Assembly (NCBI GenBank): GCA_965204095.1
Contig: OZ241991.1
Location: 4,898,001-4,962,000 of the forward strand
DNA from: JAPPLB01 sp965204095
GTDB lineage: Bacteria; Acidobacteriota; Terriglobia; Bryobacterales; UBA6623
Direction of reading: 5' to 3'
DNA length: 64,000 nt
The notes beneath the pieces are model-generated. The model had not been told where the DNA came from, ran no database searches, and saw only the letters and a list, made by a program, of their open reading frames with translations. Each line of letters starts with the position of its first letter. Positions within the stretch are counted from its first letter, which is position 1. A program made the position numbers and the translations under genes. Below are positions 9,507-19,214 of this stretch, in pieces.

Positions 9507-10583
9507 ATGCCGAGATATCTACATTGCGATCGCGTCTTGTGCGGCACGGTGATTCTGTTGTCGTTTTTCGGCTTGGTCATGGTCTTCAGCGCCACTACGG
9601 GTGGCGAGGGCTCGTCGGCTCGATACGTGATCAAGCAGTCAATTGCGTTGGCGCTGGGCCTTGCCGCAATGCGGACATTCATGTTTCTCGACTACCGGCA
9701 CTGGCGGCGTCCCCGTTTCGTCTTTCCCGTCGTCGGCATTTCCGTGGCCCTGCTGGTTGTGGTGTTTTTCGGCGCGCAGACGGCCAACACGTACCGTTTC
9801 CTTCGATTTGGCGCTATCTCGTTTCAGCCCTCCGAGCTTGCCAAGATTGCCGTTATCGTATTCCTGGCCTTCTATCTCGACAAGCACGGCGACAAACTGA
9901 ACGAATGGCGTACGCTGCTGGGCAGTTCGGCGATTCTGGGGGTGTTCGGCCTGCTCGTGCTCGGCGGGCGGGACCTCGGCGGGACCATCATGCTAGTCCT
10001 GATCGCCGCGGTGATGTTCTGGGCAGCCGGCCTGCGGTTGAGCTATTTCGTGCTGGCATCGTTGGTGGCCCTGCCGCTTCTGGCGCTCGCCGTATGGTTG
10101 GAGCCATACCGCATCGAGCGCCTGATGGTGTTCCTGAACCCGGAATCCGATCCGGCCAACTCTGGGTTTCAGATCATTCAATCTCAGATCGCGGTGGGCT
10201 CAGGCGGTCTGTTTGGACAGGGTTTGATGGAGGGCCGCCAGAAAATGCGGTTTCTCCCTTTGGTGCATACCGATTTTATCTACGCCTTGATTTGTGAGGA
10301 ACTCGGCTTCATCGTCGCAACGCTGGTCGTAGTGGCTTTCGGCGTTCTGTTGTGGCGTGGCGTAGTCGTTGCGTTACGCGCGCCGGACCGCTTCGGGATG
10401 TATCTGGCGATCGGCATTACAGCGATGATCGTTTGCCAGGCGATGGTGAACCTCGGCGTGGTGCTGGCGATGCTCCCGACCAAGGGCATGCCTCTGCCGT
10501 TTGTGAGCTACGGCGGTTCGTCGGTCGTCATGTCGCTGGCGGCATCGGGCATTTTGTTGAGCGTCAGTCGGCATGCTGGGTAA
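9507..10583 (+). CDS. ftsW: SEDS-family peptidoglycan polymerase FtsW
   Basis: Septal glycosyltransferase of the SEDS family that polymerises lipid II together with FtsI. The 358-residue protein is almost wholly membrane-embedded (about ten helices). It carries the family segments FQPSELAKIA, GGRDLGGT, FQIIQSQIAVGSGG and the C-terminal PLPFVSYGGSS. Its place between murD and murG identifies it as FtsW rather than RodA. The start ATG at 9507 follows an AAGGA-type site. Confidence 0.95.
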   Translation: MPRYLHCDRVLCGTVILLSFFGLVMVFSATTGGEGSSARYVIKQSIALALGLAAMRTFMFLDYRHWRRPRFVFPVVGISVALLVVVFFGAQTANTYRFLRFGAISFQPSELAKIAVIVFLAFYLDKHGDKLNEWRTLLGSSAILGVFGLLVLGGRDLGGTIMLVLIAAVMFWAAGLRLSYFVLASLVALPLLALAVWLEPYRIERLMVFLNPESDPANSGFQIIQSQIAVGSGGLFGQGLMEGRQKMRFLPLVHTDFIYALICEELGFIVATLVVVAFGVLLWRGVVVALRAPDRFGMYLAIGITAMIVCQAMVNLGVVLAMLPTKGMPLPFVSYGGSSVVMSLAASGILLSVSRHAG

Positions 10584-10606
10584 TCGAGTGCCAGGCGAGT
10601 CAGTCA

Positions 10607-11701
10607 ATGAAGCGTGCGACGTTTTTGATTGCAGCGGGCGGAACCGGCGGACATGTCCTGCCGGGCATCGAGGTCGCTCGCGAGTTACGCGCGCGCGGGC
10701 ACGATTGTGTGTTCGCAGGCACGAGCCGAGGCCAGGAGACCCGGCTTGTCCCGGCGGCCGGATTTGCGCTGGAATTGCTCGAAACGGGTGCGCTCCAGGG
10801 TTTGTCGCTGCTCAACCGTCTCAAGACGGTGGCGGGACTGCCTGCGAGTCTGTTGCAAGCAAGCCGCGTGCTCGATCGATTGCGTCCCGGGGCGGTCCTC
10901 AGCATGGGCGGATACGCTTCGGGGCCGGTGATGTTGATGGCGCGTATGGCAGAGATTCCAGTTGCGGTGCTCGAACCGAACGTGAATCCCGGATTGGCGG
11001 TCCGCTGGGCCGCGCCGTTCGTGTCTCGCGGCTTGGTCGCGTTTCCGGAAACTCTTCCCTACTTCGCCAACGGGCAGGCCGAGGTGATCGGCATACCCAT
11101 TCGCCGGGCGTTTTTCGATCTGCCCCGAAGAACTCGGCGCGAGCCGTTCGGCTTGTTGATCACGGGCGGCAGCCAGGGCGCTCATACCTTGAATGCCTCC
11201 GCCGTCGAAGCCCTGGCGCTCTGGAAAAAAAAGGGGAGGCTATCTGACTTGAAAATTTTTCACCAAACGGGAGAACGGGATCTCGAGACAGTGCGAGCGG
11301 CGTACGACGACTCTGAGGTGGACGCCGAGGTCGCACCCTTTTTTCGGGATATGCCGCGCATCTTCGGCGAAGTCGACCTCGTTATCTGCCGAGCCGGAGC
11401 CTCCGCAGTGGTTGAGTTGTGCGCCGCAGGCAAGGCCTCGATCCTGGTCCCGTATCCCTATGCCGCAGATCAGCATCAACTCTTGAACGCACGCGCCCAG
11501 CGCGATGCGGGAGCCGCGGTCCTTGTTGAAGATCGTGCAATGACAGGCGATCGACTTGTTCGGGATGTCGAGCAGCTTTGGGATCAACCCTCCACTCTTG
11601 CAAAAATGGAGGAACACTCCCGTGCCCGTGCAAGACCAGGGGCGGCCGAAAGAGCGGCAATTCTGTTGGAGAGTCTGGCTGGCATTGCCGGCAAGGCCTA
11701 G
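10607..11701 (+). CDS. murG: UDP-GlcNAc:lipid I N-acetylglucosaminyltransferase MurG
   Basis: Peripheral membrane GT-B glycosyltransferase that converts lipid I to lipid II. The start at 10607 is chosen because the protein must begin MKRATFLIAAGGTGGH, with the glycine loop GGTGGH at 11-16. The frame is open further upstream, but only within ftsW. The C-terminal domain has the donor-binding GGSQGA motif and the RAGASAVVELCAAGK stretch with the PYPYAADQHQ segment. The length of 364 residues fits the family. Confidence 0.96.
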   Translation: MKRATFLIAAGGTGGHVLPGIEVARELRARGHDCVFAGTSRGQETRLVPAAGFALELLETGALQGLSLLNRLKTVAGLPASLLQASRVLDRLRPGAVLSMGGYASGPVMLMARMAEIPVAVLEPNVNPGLAVRWAAPFVSRGLVAFPETLPYFANGQAEVIGIPIRRAFFDLPRRTRREPFGLLITGGSQGAHTLNASAVEALALWKKKGRLSDLKIFHQTGERDLETVRAAYDDSEVDAEVAPFFRDMPRIFGEVDLVICRAGASAVVELCAAGKASILVPYPYAADQHQLLNARAQRDAGAAVLVEDRAMTGDRLVRDVEQLWDQPSTLAKMEEHSRARARPGAAERAAILLESLAGIAGKA

Positions 11702-11712
11702 TTGGAGGGTTC

Positions 11713-13137
11713 ATGTTCTTCGAGGACATTGCTGTTACGCACCGCCACATGCACTTCGTCGGGATCGGTGGGATCGGCATGAGTGGACTGGCCGAGATTC
11801 TGCTGGACCTTGGATACAAGGTCAGCGGCTCCGATTTGCGGTCCACGGACATTACGAAGCGTCTGGAATCACTCGGCGCGACGGTTTTTCAAGGTCACCA
11901 GGCGGAGAACATCGGCGCCGCTGACGCGGTCGTTGTGAGTGCAGCGATCCAGGAGTCGAACCCGGAGCGGACGGCAGCCGTTGCGGCGCGAATTCCCATT
12001 ATCCAGCGCGGTGAACTGCTCGCGGAATTGATGCGCTTGAAGTATGGGATCGCGATTACCGGTAGCCATGGCAAGACGACAACGACATCGATGGCCGCCG
12101 CGATTCTCCATTCGGCGGGTAAAGACCCGACGGTCGTTGTCGGCGGTCGTGTCGACTCCATCGGGTCGAATGCCCGGCTCGGCAAGAGCGACTTGCTGTT
12201 GGCTGAAGCTGATGAGAGTGACGGCTCCTTTCTGCGATTGGCGCCAATTCTGGCTGTGATCACAACATTGGATCAAGAGCACCTGGATCACTACGGCACT
12301 TATGGAGCACTGGTTGACGGTTTTGTAAATTTTGCGAATAAGGTGCCCTTCTACGGCGCGGTGCTGCTGGGCATCGACGACCCGCAGGTGCGTTCAATTC
12401 TGCCTCGGATTCATAAGCCGATTCGCACCTACGGCACGACGCCCGACGCCGACCTGGTAGCGGGCTCGATCACTTGCGGGCATGACGGAAGCCGCTTCCG
12501 GCTGACATACCGCGGTGATGACCTCGGGTGGTTCCAGGTCAATAGCCTCGGCCGCCATAACGCCAGCAACGCGGTGGCCGCCGTTTTGGTGGGTTTGGAG
12601 CTAGGGCTGGAACCGGATGCGATCCGGACAGGGCTGCGTTCTTTTACGGGTGTCGATCGGAGGTTCCAGACCCGCGGCACTGCGGGAGGCGTTACCGTGA
12701 TCGATGATTACGGCCACCACCCGACAGAGATCGCGGCGACCCTCGCAGCGGCGAAGACATCGGCTTTCGAGCGGGTGCTTGTTGTCTTTCAACCCCACCG
12801 TTATACGAGGACTGCCGCACTAATGGACGAGTTTGCGTGTTGTTTCCGTGAGTGTGACCGCCTCTTTGTCGTCGATATCTACAGTGCCAGTGAAGATCCG
12901 ATCGAGGGTGTGAACTCGGAAGAGTTGACGCGTCGGATTCAAGCCACTGGCCAGACGGCAGTCCAATACGTAGCGTCGATGGATGCGGCCATAGAGGCAG
13001 CGGCCGCAGCCGCACAAGAAGGAGACGCGATCGTGACTCTGGGCGCCGGAAACATCTCGCAGGCCGGGCCGCGGCTACTCGAAACTCTGGCAGCCGTTAA
13101 AGCGAAGGTACGAATCTCGAACGAGGGTCTCAGGTAA
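11713..13137 (+). CDS. murC: UDP-N-acetylmuramate:L-alanine ligase MurC
   Basis: First Mur ligase, adding L-Ala to UDP-MurNAc. The ATG at 11713 follows a strong GGAGG site (11704-11709), and the protein starts with the UDP-binding segment HFVGIGGIGMSGLAE. The P-loop ITGSHGKTTT starts near residue 115; later features are DQEHLDHYGT, DDYGHHPTE and the FQPHRYTRT motif. At 474 residues it is full length. It follows murG by 11 bases and precedes ftsQ by 18. Confidence 0.97.
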   Translation: MFFEDIAVTHRHMHFVGIGGIGMSGLAEILLDLGYKVSGSDLRSTDITKRLESLGATVFQGHQAENIGAADAVVVSAAIQESNPERTAAVAARIPIIQRGELLAELMRLKYGIAITGSHGKTTTTSMAAAILHSAGKDPTVVVGGRVDSIGSNARLGKSDLLLAEADESDGSFLRLAPILAVITTLDQEHLDHYGTYGALVDGFVNFANKVPFYGAVLLGIDDPQVRSILPRIHKPIRTYGTTPDADLVAGSITCGHDGSRFRLTYRGDDLGWFQVNSLGRHNASNAVAAVLVGLELGLEPDAIRTGLRSFTGVDRRFQTRGTAGGVTVIDDYGHHPTEIAATLAAAKTSAFERVLVVFQPHRYTRTAALMDEFACCFRECDRLFVVDIYSASEDPIEGVNSEELTRRIQATGQTAVQYVASMDAAIEAAAAAAQEGDAIVTLGAGNISQAGPRLLETLAAVKAKVRISNEGLR

Positions 13138-13155
13138 GGAGGCGGACGAGAACGA

Positions 13156-14013
13156 ATGCCCAAAAAAGCCAAACTGTCAAACCAGGGAGAAGGCCGCGAG
13201 GAGTCCGCCTATCTGCGCCGTGCCAAGCCTGTGAACGTGCGGCGAGGGACGGCTGCATGGGTGCGCCTGATTGCGCGGTGGAGTGTTCAGGGACTCGTTG
13301 TGTTTGTCCTTGTGTTCGCTGCTCAGCATGCGATCGGCCGCTACCTCGAAGCTTCGCCTTCCTTCCGGCTTGGTGCCGTCGAGAACTGTTTGCGCGTCAC
13401 AGGACTGCGGTTCGTCGGCGAATCAGAGATACAACGCATCTTCGAATCCGAACAAGGACGGAGCATGGCGGCAATTCCGACGCACGCACTTCAAGCCAAG
13501 TTGCTGGCGATGCCATGGATCAAGCAAGCACGTGTTCTGCGTGTCTGGCCGAGCCAGATCTGGGTGCACGTCGAGGAGCGGCAACCGGTTGCATGGGTAC
13601 GGAAAGTGGGTTCGGCGGATTTCACGAGCCCCCGGCTCGTGGATCGACACGGCGTTTTTCTCGATCCGACGAGGGATTTTGATCTTGAGCTGCCCGTCGT
13701 CTCGGGTCTCGACGACGGGATGTCAACTGCTGAGCGGCTCAGCCGTATTGCTCTGCTGCAAGATCTTATGAAAGAGCTGGGTCCTGAGCGCGCCCAGGTG
13801 TCGGAGATCGACGTTGCTGACTCGTCCAACGCTCGTGTTCTCATCCTTTATGATGGTGATGTCGTTGAACTGCAATTGGGAGCCGCAAGGTTCCGTCACC
13901 GCTGGGAATTCTTTCACAAATACGTGCGAAGTTGGAAGAAAAAGTACGGCCGGATCGGGTCCGTCGATCTGCGCTTCCAGGGACAAGTGGCTGTCCGTCG
14001 AGTGGATTCCTGA
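13156..14013 (+). CDS. ftsQ: Cell division protein FtsQ / DivIB
   Basis: Bitopic membrane scaffold of the FtsQLB divisome complex. The 285-residue protein has a basic cytoplasmic tail, one membrane span at about residues 36-57 and a POTRA domain at roughly 68-140 (LRVTGLRFVGESEIQRIFE, then WIKQARVLRVWPSQIWVHVEE), followed by the FtsQ beta domain. A good ribosome-binding site (AAGGAGG) stands before the ATG. It is followed three bases later by ftsA. Confidence 0.92.
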   Translation: MPKKAKLSNQGEGREESAYLRRAKPVNVRRGTAAWVRLIARWSVQGLVVFVLVFAAQHAIGRYLEASPSFRLGAVENCLRVTGLRFVGESEIQRIFESEQGRSMAAIPTHALQAKLLAMPWIKQARVLRVWPSQIWVHVEERQPVAWVRKVGSADFTSPRLVDRHGVFLDPTRDFDLELPVVSGLDDGMSTAERLSRIALLQDLMKELGPERAQVSEIDVADSSNARVLILYDGDVVELQLGAARFRHRWEFFHKYVRSWKKKYGRIGSVDLRFQGQVAVRRVDS

Positions 14014-14016
14014 GGA

Positions 14017-15279
14017 ATGGCAAAGAGTAACGGCTATCTCGTAGGGCTGGACCTCGGGAGTTACCGTACGCGGTGTCTGGTGGCTGTCGAAGAGGATTCG
14101 CATCTGCGCTTCATCAGCCATGGATCGGCGCCTTCGCAAGGCTGGGCCCGAGGTGTGATTGCGGACCAGGAACCAGTGCTGGCCTCGGTTGAGGCCGCGA
14201 TCGAAGAGGCGGAACGAAACGGCGGTTTGGTCATCGACGCGGCGGTTGTCGGCGTGGGGGGCGGTCACATTAGCAGCAATGTTTGCCACAGTTACGTGAA
14301 CTTGCCGGCCAGAGGAGCTGAGATTGGCTCCGAGCACGTCGAAAACCTCTTCAAAGCGGTCTCGCAGGCTCCTCTCAGCGATGATCGGACCGTCATACAG
14401 GTTGTACCGCTGGAGTTCACCGTTGACCGGCAGGGCACGGTCAAGAATCCACGCGGTATGAAAGGACGGCGACTCGACGGCCATGCGCAACTGGTGTCGG
14501 CTGCCGCGCACGCCCACAACAACATTCACGCGGTGGTGAACCGGGCCGGCATTGTCGTCGAAGAGACGGTGTTCGAGGCCTTTGCGGCCGCGCAAGCAGT
14601 GCTGGAAGAACAAGAGCGCGAACTAGGCGTCGTCGTAGCGGACATGGGCTCAGGGTCCGTTGATCTCGTGGTCTACCTGGAGAATAAGCTGCGGCTCGCG
14701 ACCGGTGTCGCCATCGGAGGTGATCATTTCATCAACGACGTTGCTGAAGTGATGCACACTTCCCGAGCCGATGCAGAGATGCTGATCCAACAATGCGGCT
14801 GCGCAGTGGTGGACGAAACTCCTTCGAACGTTTCGGTCGAAGTGCCGAACTTGCTTGACGGTCAGCCCCAAACCTATCCGCGGCGTCTGCTGAATGGCAT
14901 CCTTCAGGCTCGCGCCGAGGAATTGTTCAAGATGATGGGAGAGGAACTCCGTCGTATCGGCGTTCACGATCGGCTGATCGGCGGCCTGGTATTGACAGGT
15001 GGGCTTGCCGCGCTCGCCGGTGGGTGCGACGCGGCCGAGGACGTATTGGATTGCAGCGCTCGCATTGGACTGCCCTTGCGCATGGAAGGTCTGCCGGAGG
15101 AACTCGATCAGCCGGGTTGGGCGACAGCATTGGGCTTGGTACTCTACGGACAACGATTGCGTCTGCACGGCAGGGGGCGCCGCGAGAAAGCTAGGGAGTG
15201 GCTGAAGGCAATCTTTCGATTGAGGGCTGGGGAGCATTCAAGGGAGCGGGGAACGACCCGATGGCAAATGAAGGCGTGA
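14017..15279 (+). CDS. ftsA: Cell division protein FtsA
   Basis: Actin-like ATPase that tethers FtsZ to the membrane. The 420-residue protein shows the phosphate-1 motif LVGLDLGSYRTRCLV at the N-terminus, VVADMGSGSVDLVVY (phosphate 2) and LTGGLAALAGG (adenosine motif), with a 1C subdomain between. A basic C-terminal stretch (LRLHGRGRREKAREWLKAIF) could act as the amphipathic membrane anchor. The last 19 bases overlap the start of ftsZ, suggesting coupled translation. Confidence 0.94.
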   Translation: MAKSNGYLVGLDLGSYRTRCLVAVEEDSHLRFISHGSAPSQGWARGVIADQEPVLASVEAAIEEAERNGGLVIDAAVVGVGGGHISSNVCHSYVNLPARGAEIGSEHVENLFKAVSQAPLSDDRTVIQVVPLEFTVDRQGTVKNPRGMKGRRLDGHAQLVSAAAHAHNNIHAVVNRAGIVVEETVFEAFAAAQAVLEEQERELGVVVADMGSGSVDLVVYLENKLRLATGVAIGGDHFINDVAEVMHTSRADAEMLIQQCGCAVVDETPSNVSVEVPNLLDGQPQTYPRRLLNGILQARAEELFKMMGEELRRIGVHDRLIGGLVLTGGLAALAGGCDAAEDVLDCSARIGLPLRMEGLPEELDQPGWATALGLVLYGQRLRLHGRGRREKAREWLKAIFRLRAGEHSRERGTTRWQMKA

Positions 15280-16493
15280 AGTTTACGTTTGACGAGAAAA
15301 CAGGCTCCAACACGCGCATCAGAGTGTTTGGTGTAGGAGGCGCAGGATGCAATGCCGTCAACCGGATGATCGAGGCGGGCATCAAAGGCGTGACCTTAAT
15401 CGCGGTCAATACTGACGAACAGGCGTTGCAGGCTTCAAATGCCGATATCAAATTACAGATAGGCCTTCGGTTGACGCGAGGGCGCGGAGCTGGCGCCGAC
15501 CCGGAAGTGGGGCGCGCGGCGGCGCTCGAAGAAACAGAAAGGCTGATCGAGTTGCTGGAAGATTCGGACATGGTGTTCGTCACCACCGGGCTCGGTGGAG
15601 GGACAGGTACCGGGGCCGCTCCGATTATCGCTTCGCTGGCTAGCGAATTGGGTGCTCTGACGGTCGCTGTGGTCACAAAGCCGTTCGCCTTCGAGGGCAG
15701 GCAGCGGATGGCCATTGCCGATAAAGGTCTGGCCGAATTGGCAGAGGCCGTCGACACGATCATTACGATCCCCAACGAGCACTTGATAGAGGTTGTCGAT
15801 CGCGGCACCAGTTTCTTCGAGGCATTCCGTATCGTCGACGATATTCTCCGGCAGGCCGTACAGGGCATCAGCGACATCATCATGATCCCGGGTATCATCA
15901 ATCGCGACTTTTCTGATGTTCGGGCGATTATGCAAGGCATGGGATACGCCGTGATGGGCACGGCTGTGGCGGAAGGAACGAACGCCGCGATCGAGGCCGC
16001 GCGCAATGCCATGGCGAGTCAATTGATCGAGGATGCCGGCATCGAAGGAGCTCGGGGGCTGCTGATCAGCATTACGGGGTCGTCGCAACTGGGGCTGCAC
16101 GACGTGCATGAGGCGACGTCAGAGGTGCAGAAGATCGTTGATCCCGAGGCCAACATCCTCTTTGGGGTTGTGCAGGATGAGTCGATGGGCGCCAAGGTTA
16201 AGATCACCGTCGTGGCGACAGGCTTCCGCAGCGAGGGCTTCGTTGCAGAACGCAAGATCACAGCGGAATCAGCCGCGGCTAGCGCCGAGATTCGCCAGAT
16301 GCTGCATCAGGCTGCGGCAGCGCGCGGCAGCATGCATGCAGTCCCGGAACCCGACGAAACCGAGCTTGAGCCCGATGAGTTTCCCCAAACGGAGTCCGCA
16401 GAGAGTCAGACAGAGGAATCGACGCTGACGGAAACGGACCCCGATGAACTTGAGAAGCCTGCCTATCTTCGCCGGCAGATAACGTTCGACTAA
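15261..16493 (+). CDS. ftsZ: Cell division GTPase FtsZ
   Basis: Tubulin-like GTPase forming the Z-ring. The start ATG at 15261 sits inside the ftsA 3' end after a GGGAGCGGGG stretch and gives ANEGVKFTFDEKTGSNTRI. The GTP-binding signature GGGTGTG lies at 112-118, with VFGVGGAGCNAVNRMI before it and a typical T7 loop region. After an acidic linker the conserved C-terminal peptide KPAYLRRQITFD is present; it binds FtsA and other partners. At 410 residues it is the last gene of the dcw operon, and a 553-bp non-coding stretch follows. Confidence 0.98.
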   Translation: MANEGVKFTFDEKTGSNTRIRVFGVGGAGCNAVNRMIEAGIKGVTLIAVNTDEQALQASNADIKLQIGLRLTRGRGAGADPEVGRAAALEETERLIELLEDSDMVFVTTGLGGGTGTGAAPIIASLASELGALTVAVVTKPFAFEGRQRMAIADKGLAELAEAVDTIITIPNEHLIEVVDRGTSFFEAFRIVDDILRQAVQGISDIIMIPGIINRDFSDVRAIMQGMGYAVMGTAVAEGTNAAIEAARNAMASQLIEDAGIEGARGLLISITGSSQLGLHDVHEATSEVQKIVDPEANILFGVVQDESMGAKVKITVVATGFRSEGFVAERKITAESAAASAEIRQMLHQAAAARGSMHAVPEPDETELEPDEFPQTESAESQTEESTLTETDPDELEKPAYLRRQITFD

Positions 16494-16589
16494 CGGGAGT
16501 ACGACCCGACAACGGAGTTCTTTGCTCCTGGATGCGCGAGGGCGCGGCTTGACGCCCGGCCTCAACCTTCCAGGCGAGTGACTTGGTTT

Positions 16590-16861
16590 GCAGCCCGTGG
16601 CAAAAGTCCCGTGGAAGGCGCGGCGGGCTCCTGCTCATCTTCGGTGCGAAGTGAGGAGGAGTTCCGATCCGGGTGATCTCCTCCTCGCGAAGGAAAAGCG
16701 AACGACAAAGCCGACGACGGCAAATGTCCGTCGCCCAAAGGGTGCGAAGAAAAAAAACGCGCCACTCCCGCTTGGCTTCGAAGAAAAAACGCGGAGAGCG
16801 CGGCGTTACGCCATCAGCCCCGGGGCGCGTAACGCCGCCGCGTGACTTTACCACGGGCTGT
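16590..16861. repeat. Family B-like inverted-repeat element downstream of ftsZ
   Basis: This stretch lies in the 553-bp gene-free region between ftsZ and the DUF885 gene. It starts GCAGCCCGTGGCAAAAGTC and ends GACTTTACCACGGGCTG, so its ends are inverted repeats (10 bp perfect, about 17 with small differences). The same end sequence bounds the element at 22931-23132. An internal perfect 11-bp inverted repeat (16801-16811 with 16827-16837, loop of 15) could form a hairpin. The interior does not match the other copy closely, and no convincing gene is inside. Confidence 0.5.
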
Positions 16862-16906
16862 TAAGCCGCATTTCGTCTACTTCTGAGCTTTGAGTTTGAA
16901 TCTCGG

Positions 16907-16935
16907 TTGATCTGCTCAGATGGCTCCTTTATGAT
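16907..16935 (+). promoter_or_regulatory. Predicted sigma70-type promoter for the DUF885 gene
   Basis: TTGATC at 16907-16912 and TATGAT at 16930-16935 are separated by 17 bases, close to the sigma70 consensus. Transcription would begin near 16942, about 100 bases before the start at 17047, and would mark the DUF885 gene as a unit separate from the dcw operon. Confidence 0.6.
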
Positions 16936-17046
16936 AGGTTTCTTGCCGGTAGGGCCAGTGGGTTCGGGGGGCCTCGTTAGCCCGTTCCCCTTTCTGTTTT
17001 GAAGCGTGATTGAATTTCCGCCCATACGGGCATCGAGGTGTTGTCG

Positions 17047-18885
17047 ATGTTGATGAAGCGAGGGTTAGTTGTTGCCGTGACGGCATTGGCCGTGCTCCTG
17101 GGTGCATGTGCGACCGAGGAACCCCGCGATTTGGTCTTTCAGGCCATGGCCGAGCCGTTTCTCTACGAGACGTTGACTCTAAACCCGATATACGCGACGA
17201 CCTTGGGCTATTACGTTCACTCGCCGGTGGGCGAGGATGGGGAACCCGCCGGACCCGAAGTCCGTCTCGACGAGATGCTGGATGACTTCTCAAGTGACGC
17301 GATTGCCAAGAGAATCGCATCGATGAAGGACTTTCGGGTGAACCTTGACGCAGAGATCGATCGGGATCAAGAGCTCAGGATGCATCCGTTCGTCGATCAT
17401 GCCGTGGTGAACAACTACATCGACCGGACGCTGTTCGAGCTTGAGAGAGAACGAGTCCACGAACACAACCCCAGGATGTATGTCGAGCTTCTCGGAACCG
17501 CCCTCCACACGCTCATGGTGCACGAGTATGCGCCTGCGGCCGAGAGATACAGGCATTTGATCGGGAGGCTGCAGAAGGTCCCGGCGTTCCTGGATCAGGC
17601 AAGGGCGAACCTGAAGGCGTCCTCCGACGTTTGGATCGATGTAGCTATCCAGGAGAACCAAGGGGTCATCAACCTGGTGGAAAGGGGCATTCCCGCGGAG
17701 ATGCCAGCGGACCTGAAGGCGGATTACGATGCCGCGGCCGGACCCGCGCTGGACGCTCTACGAGGCTTCGAGGACTACCTGAAGAACGATTTAGCGAACC
17801 GTGGCCGGCATGACTGGCGTCTGGGCAGTCAGCTTTACGCCGAAAAGCTGAAGGTGATGCTCAGCAACGACAAGACCCCGGACCAACTCCTCCAAGAGGC
17901 AGAGTCCGCGCTCCAGAGCAGCTATGACCAGATCATCGAGAAGGCGCAGCCGATGCACCGTGCCATCTATGGCGGGCAGCGGCCGCCCAACAATATCGCA
18001 CTGATGAACGAAGTGCTCGAAGTCGTAGCGGACGATAACCGGCTTCGGAGCGGCGACCAGTTCATCGACCAGGTCCGGAAAGACATGAATGAGTTAAGCA
18101 GCTTCGTGGTGGACGCCGGCCTGGTCAATGTGCCGAGGCGCAATAATCTGCAGGTGATCGAAACTCCGGAATTCATGCGCGGCGTATATTCAGTGGCGGG
18201 ATTCGTGAGCGCTCCGCCGATGAAACCGGAATTGAGTGCCTTTTATTGGGTGACGCCGATTCCATCGGATTGGTCGAGGGCGCGAACGAGGTCGAAGCTG
18301 CGGGAATACAACCTTTTCAAGTTGAAGCTCCTCTCCGCGCATGAAGCCATACCGGGACACTACGTCCAAACGGAGTTTGCGAATGAAGGCTTCACCGACC
18401 CTGAGGCGCCCGACCCGGCTCCCGAGTTGAGCCGGCTGCTGCGGGCGGTTTTCCCCGACCCGAGCTACGTCGAAGGTTGGGCCAGCTACATTGAGCATGT
18501 CATAGCAGACGCAGGCTATCACGAAAGATCCGACGAGTTCCAGATCAACTGGCTGAAGGAGCAGCTCAAGATCCAGGCGAACGCGGTTCTCGATATCCGC
18601 ATGCATGCGATGGACATGAGCGATGACGAGGCCACCGAGCTGCTGCGGGAACGAGCCTTCCAGGAATCGGAAGAGGCCCGCGGCAAAATCTTGAGGGCCA
18701 AGCTGACCTCGGCGCAGTTGCCGCTCTACTATCACGGCTGGCAGGAATGGCTGAGGGTCAGGGAGCACTACCAGAACACGACGCAGGACTTCAGCCCCAC
18801 TTCCTTCCATGACAAGGCGCTCCGGAATGGGGCTGCGCCGCTGCCGGAGATCGGTTATATCACCTCGAAAGTGCCGATGGACTGA
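17047..18885 (+). CDS. DUF885 family lipoprotein, predicted metallopeptidase
   Basis: Member of the DUF885 family, predicted zinc peptidases of unknown substrate. The ATG at 17047 is chosen because GAGGTG stands six bases upstream. The protein starts with a lipoprotein signal (hydrophobic stretch then LLGAC, cysteine about residue 18), so it is probably anchored to a membrane. The signature HEAIPGHYVQ begins at His432, followed by EGWASYIEH and the acidic C-terminal helices typical of the family. The 612-residue length is usual. It is a single gene between the dcw operon and a convergent radical SAM gene. Family membership is firm; the peptidase activity is inferred from the HExxxGH motif. 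Confidence 0.88.
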   Translation: MLMKRGLVVAVTALAVLLGACATEEPRDLVFQAMAEPFLYETLTLNPIYATTLGYYVHSPVGEDGEPAGPEVRLDEMLDDFSSDAIAKRIASMKDFRVNLDAEIDRDQELRMHPFVDHAVVNNYIDRTLFELERERVHEHNPRMYVELLGTALHTLMVHEYAPAAERYRHLIGRLQKVPAFLDQARANLKASSDVWIDVAIQENQGVINLVERGIPAEMPADLKADYDAAAGPALDALRGFEDYLKNDLANRGRHDWRLGSQLYAEKLKVMLSNDKTPDQLLQEAESALQSSYDQIIEKAQPMHRAIYGGQRPPNNIALMNEVLEVVADDNRLRSGDQFIDQVRKDMNELSSFVVDAGLVNVPRRNNLQVIETPEFMRGVYSVAGFVSAPPMKPELSAFYWVTPIPSDWSRARTRSKLREYNLFKLKLLSAHEAIPGHYVQTEFANEGFTDPEAPDPAPELSRLLRAVFPDPSYVEGWASYIEHVIADAGYHERSDEFQINWLKEQLKIQANAVLDIRMHAMDMSDDEATELLRERAFQESEEARGKILRAKLTSAQLPLYYHGWQEWLRVREHYQNTTQDFSPTSFHDKALRNGAAPLPEIGYITSKVPMD

Positions 18886-18905
18886 TGTGAAATCCTCCGG
18901 GGAAA

Positions 18906-18950
18906 GCGGTGTTGACACCGATCCGGATGTTTCCCGCTTGGATGATCCGC
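18906..18950 (+). repeat. 45-bp conserved intergenic motif, copy 1
   Basis: This stretch is 39/45 identical to 26597-26641, and its 3' half resembles 35187-35210. The core is CCGGATGTTTCCC, then five to seven variable bases and ATGATCCGC. It also contains TTGACA, but 23 bases before the TATGAT-like hexamer in copy 2, too far for an ordinary promoter. Function unknown. Confidence 0.55.
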
Positions 18951-19035
18951 TCAGCATCTCGAAACAACCAAACGGAGGCTGTCTCCACAGGCCCTGCATG
19001 GTTGCTTTGCGGCCGTGGCGATTCAATCCCGGCTA

Positions 19036-19214
19036 GCCTGCTTTTCTCACCACGCGGCGAGGCGAAGTGTGTGAGAGGGCCGTCAGGACGAGGCGCGCGC
19101 CGCTTGGCGCGCGCAGGCGAACTTGAACCGTACGTTGAGCACGGCAAGCAAGCGCAACGAAGTCCTGGCGGTTGTATGGCGTGCTTCGACCGTCGGGTGG
19201 TGAGAAATGCAGGC
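19036..19214 (+). repeat. Family A element, copy A1 (179 bp)
   Basis: Begins GCCTGCTTTTCTCACCAC and ends GTGGTGAGAAATGCAGGC, an 18-bp inverted repeat with one change, flanked by TA on both sides. The body is the common family A sequence, with a central variant (CGAACTTGAACCGTACG). The final C plus the flanking TA form the TAG stop codon of the radical SAM gene on the opposite strand. It accounts for most of the gap between 18885 and 19214. Confidence 0.9.
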
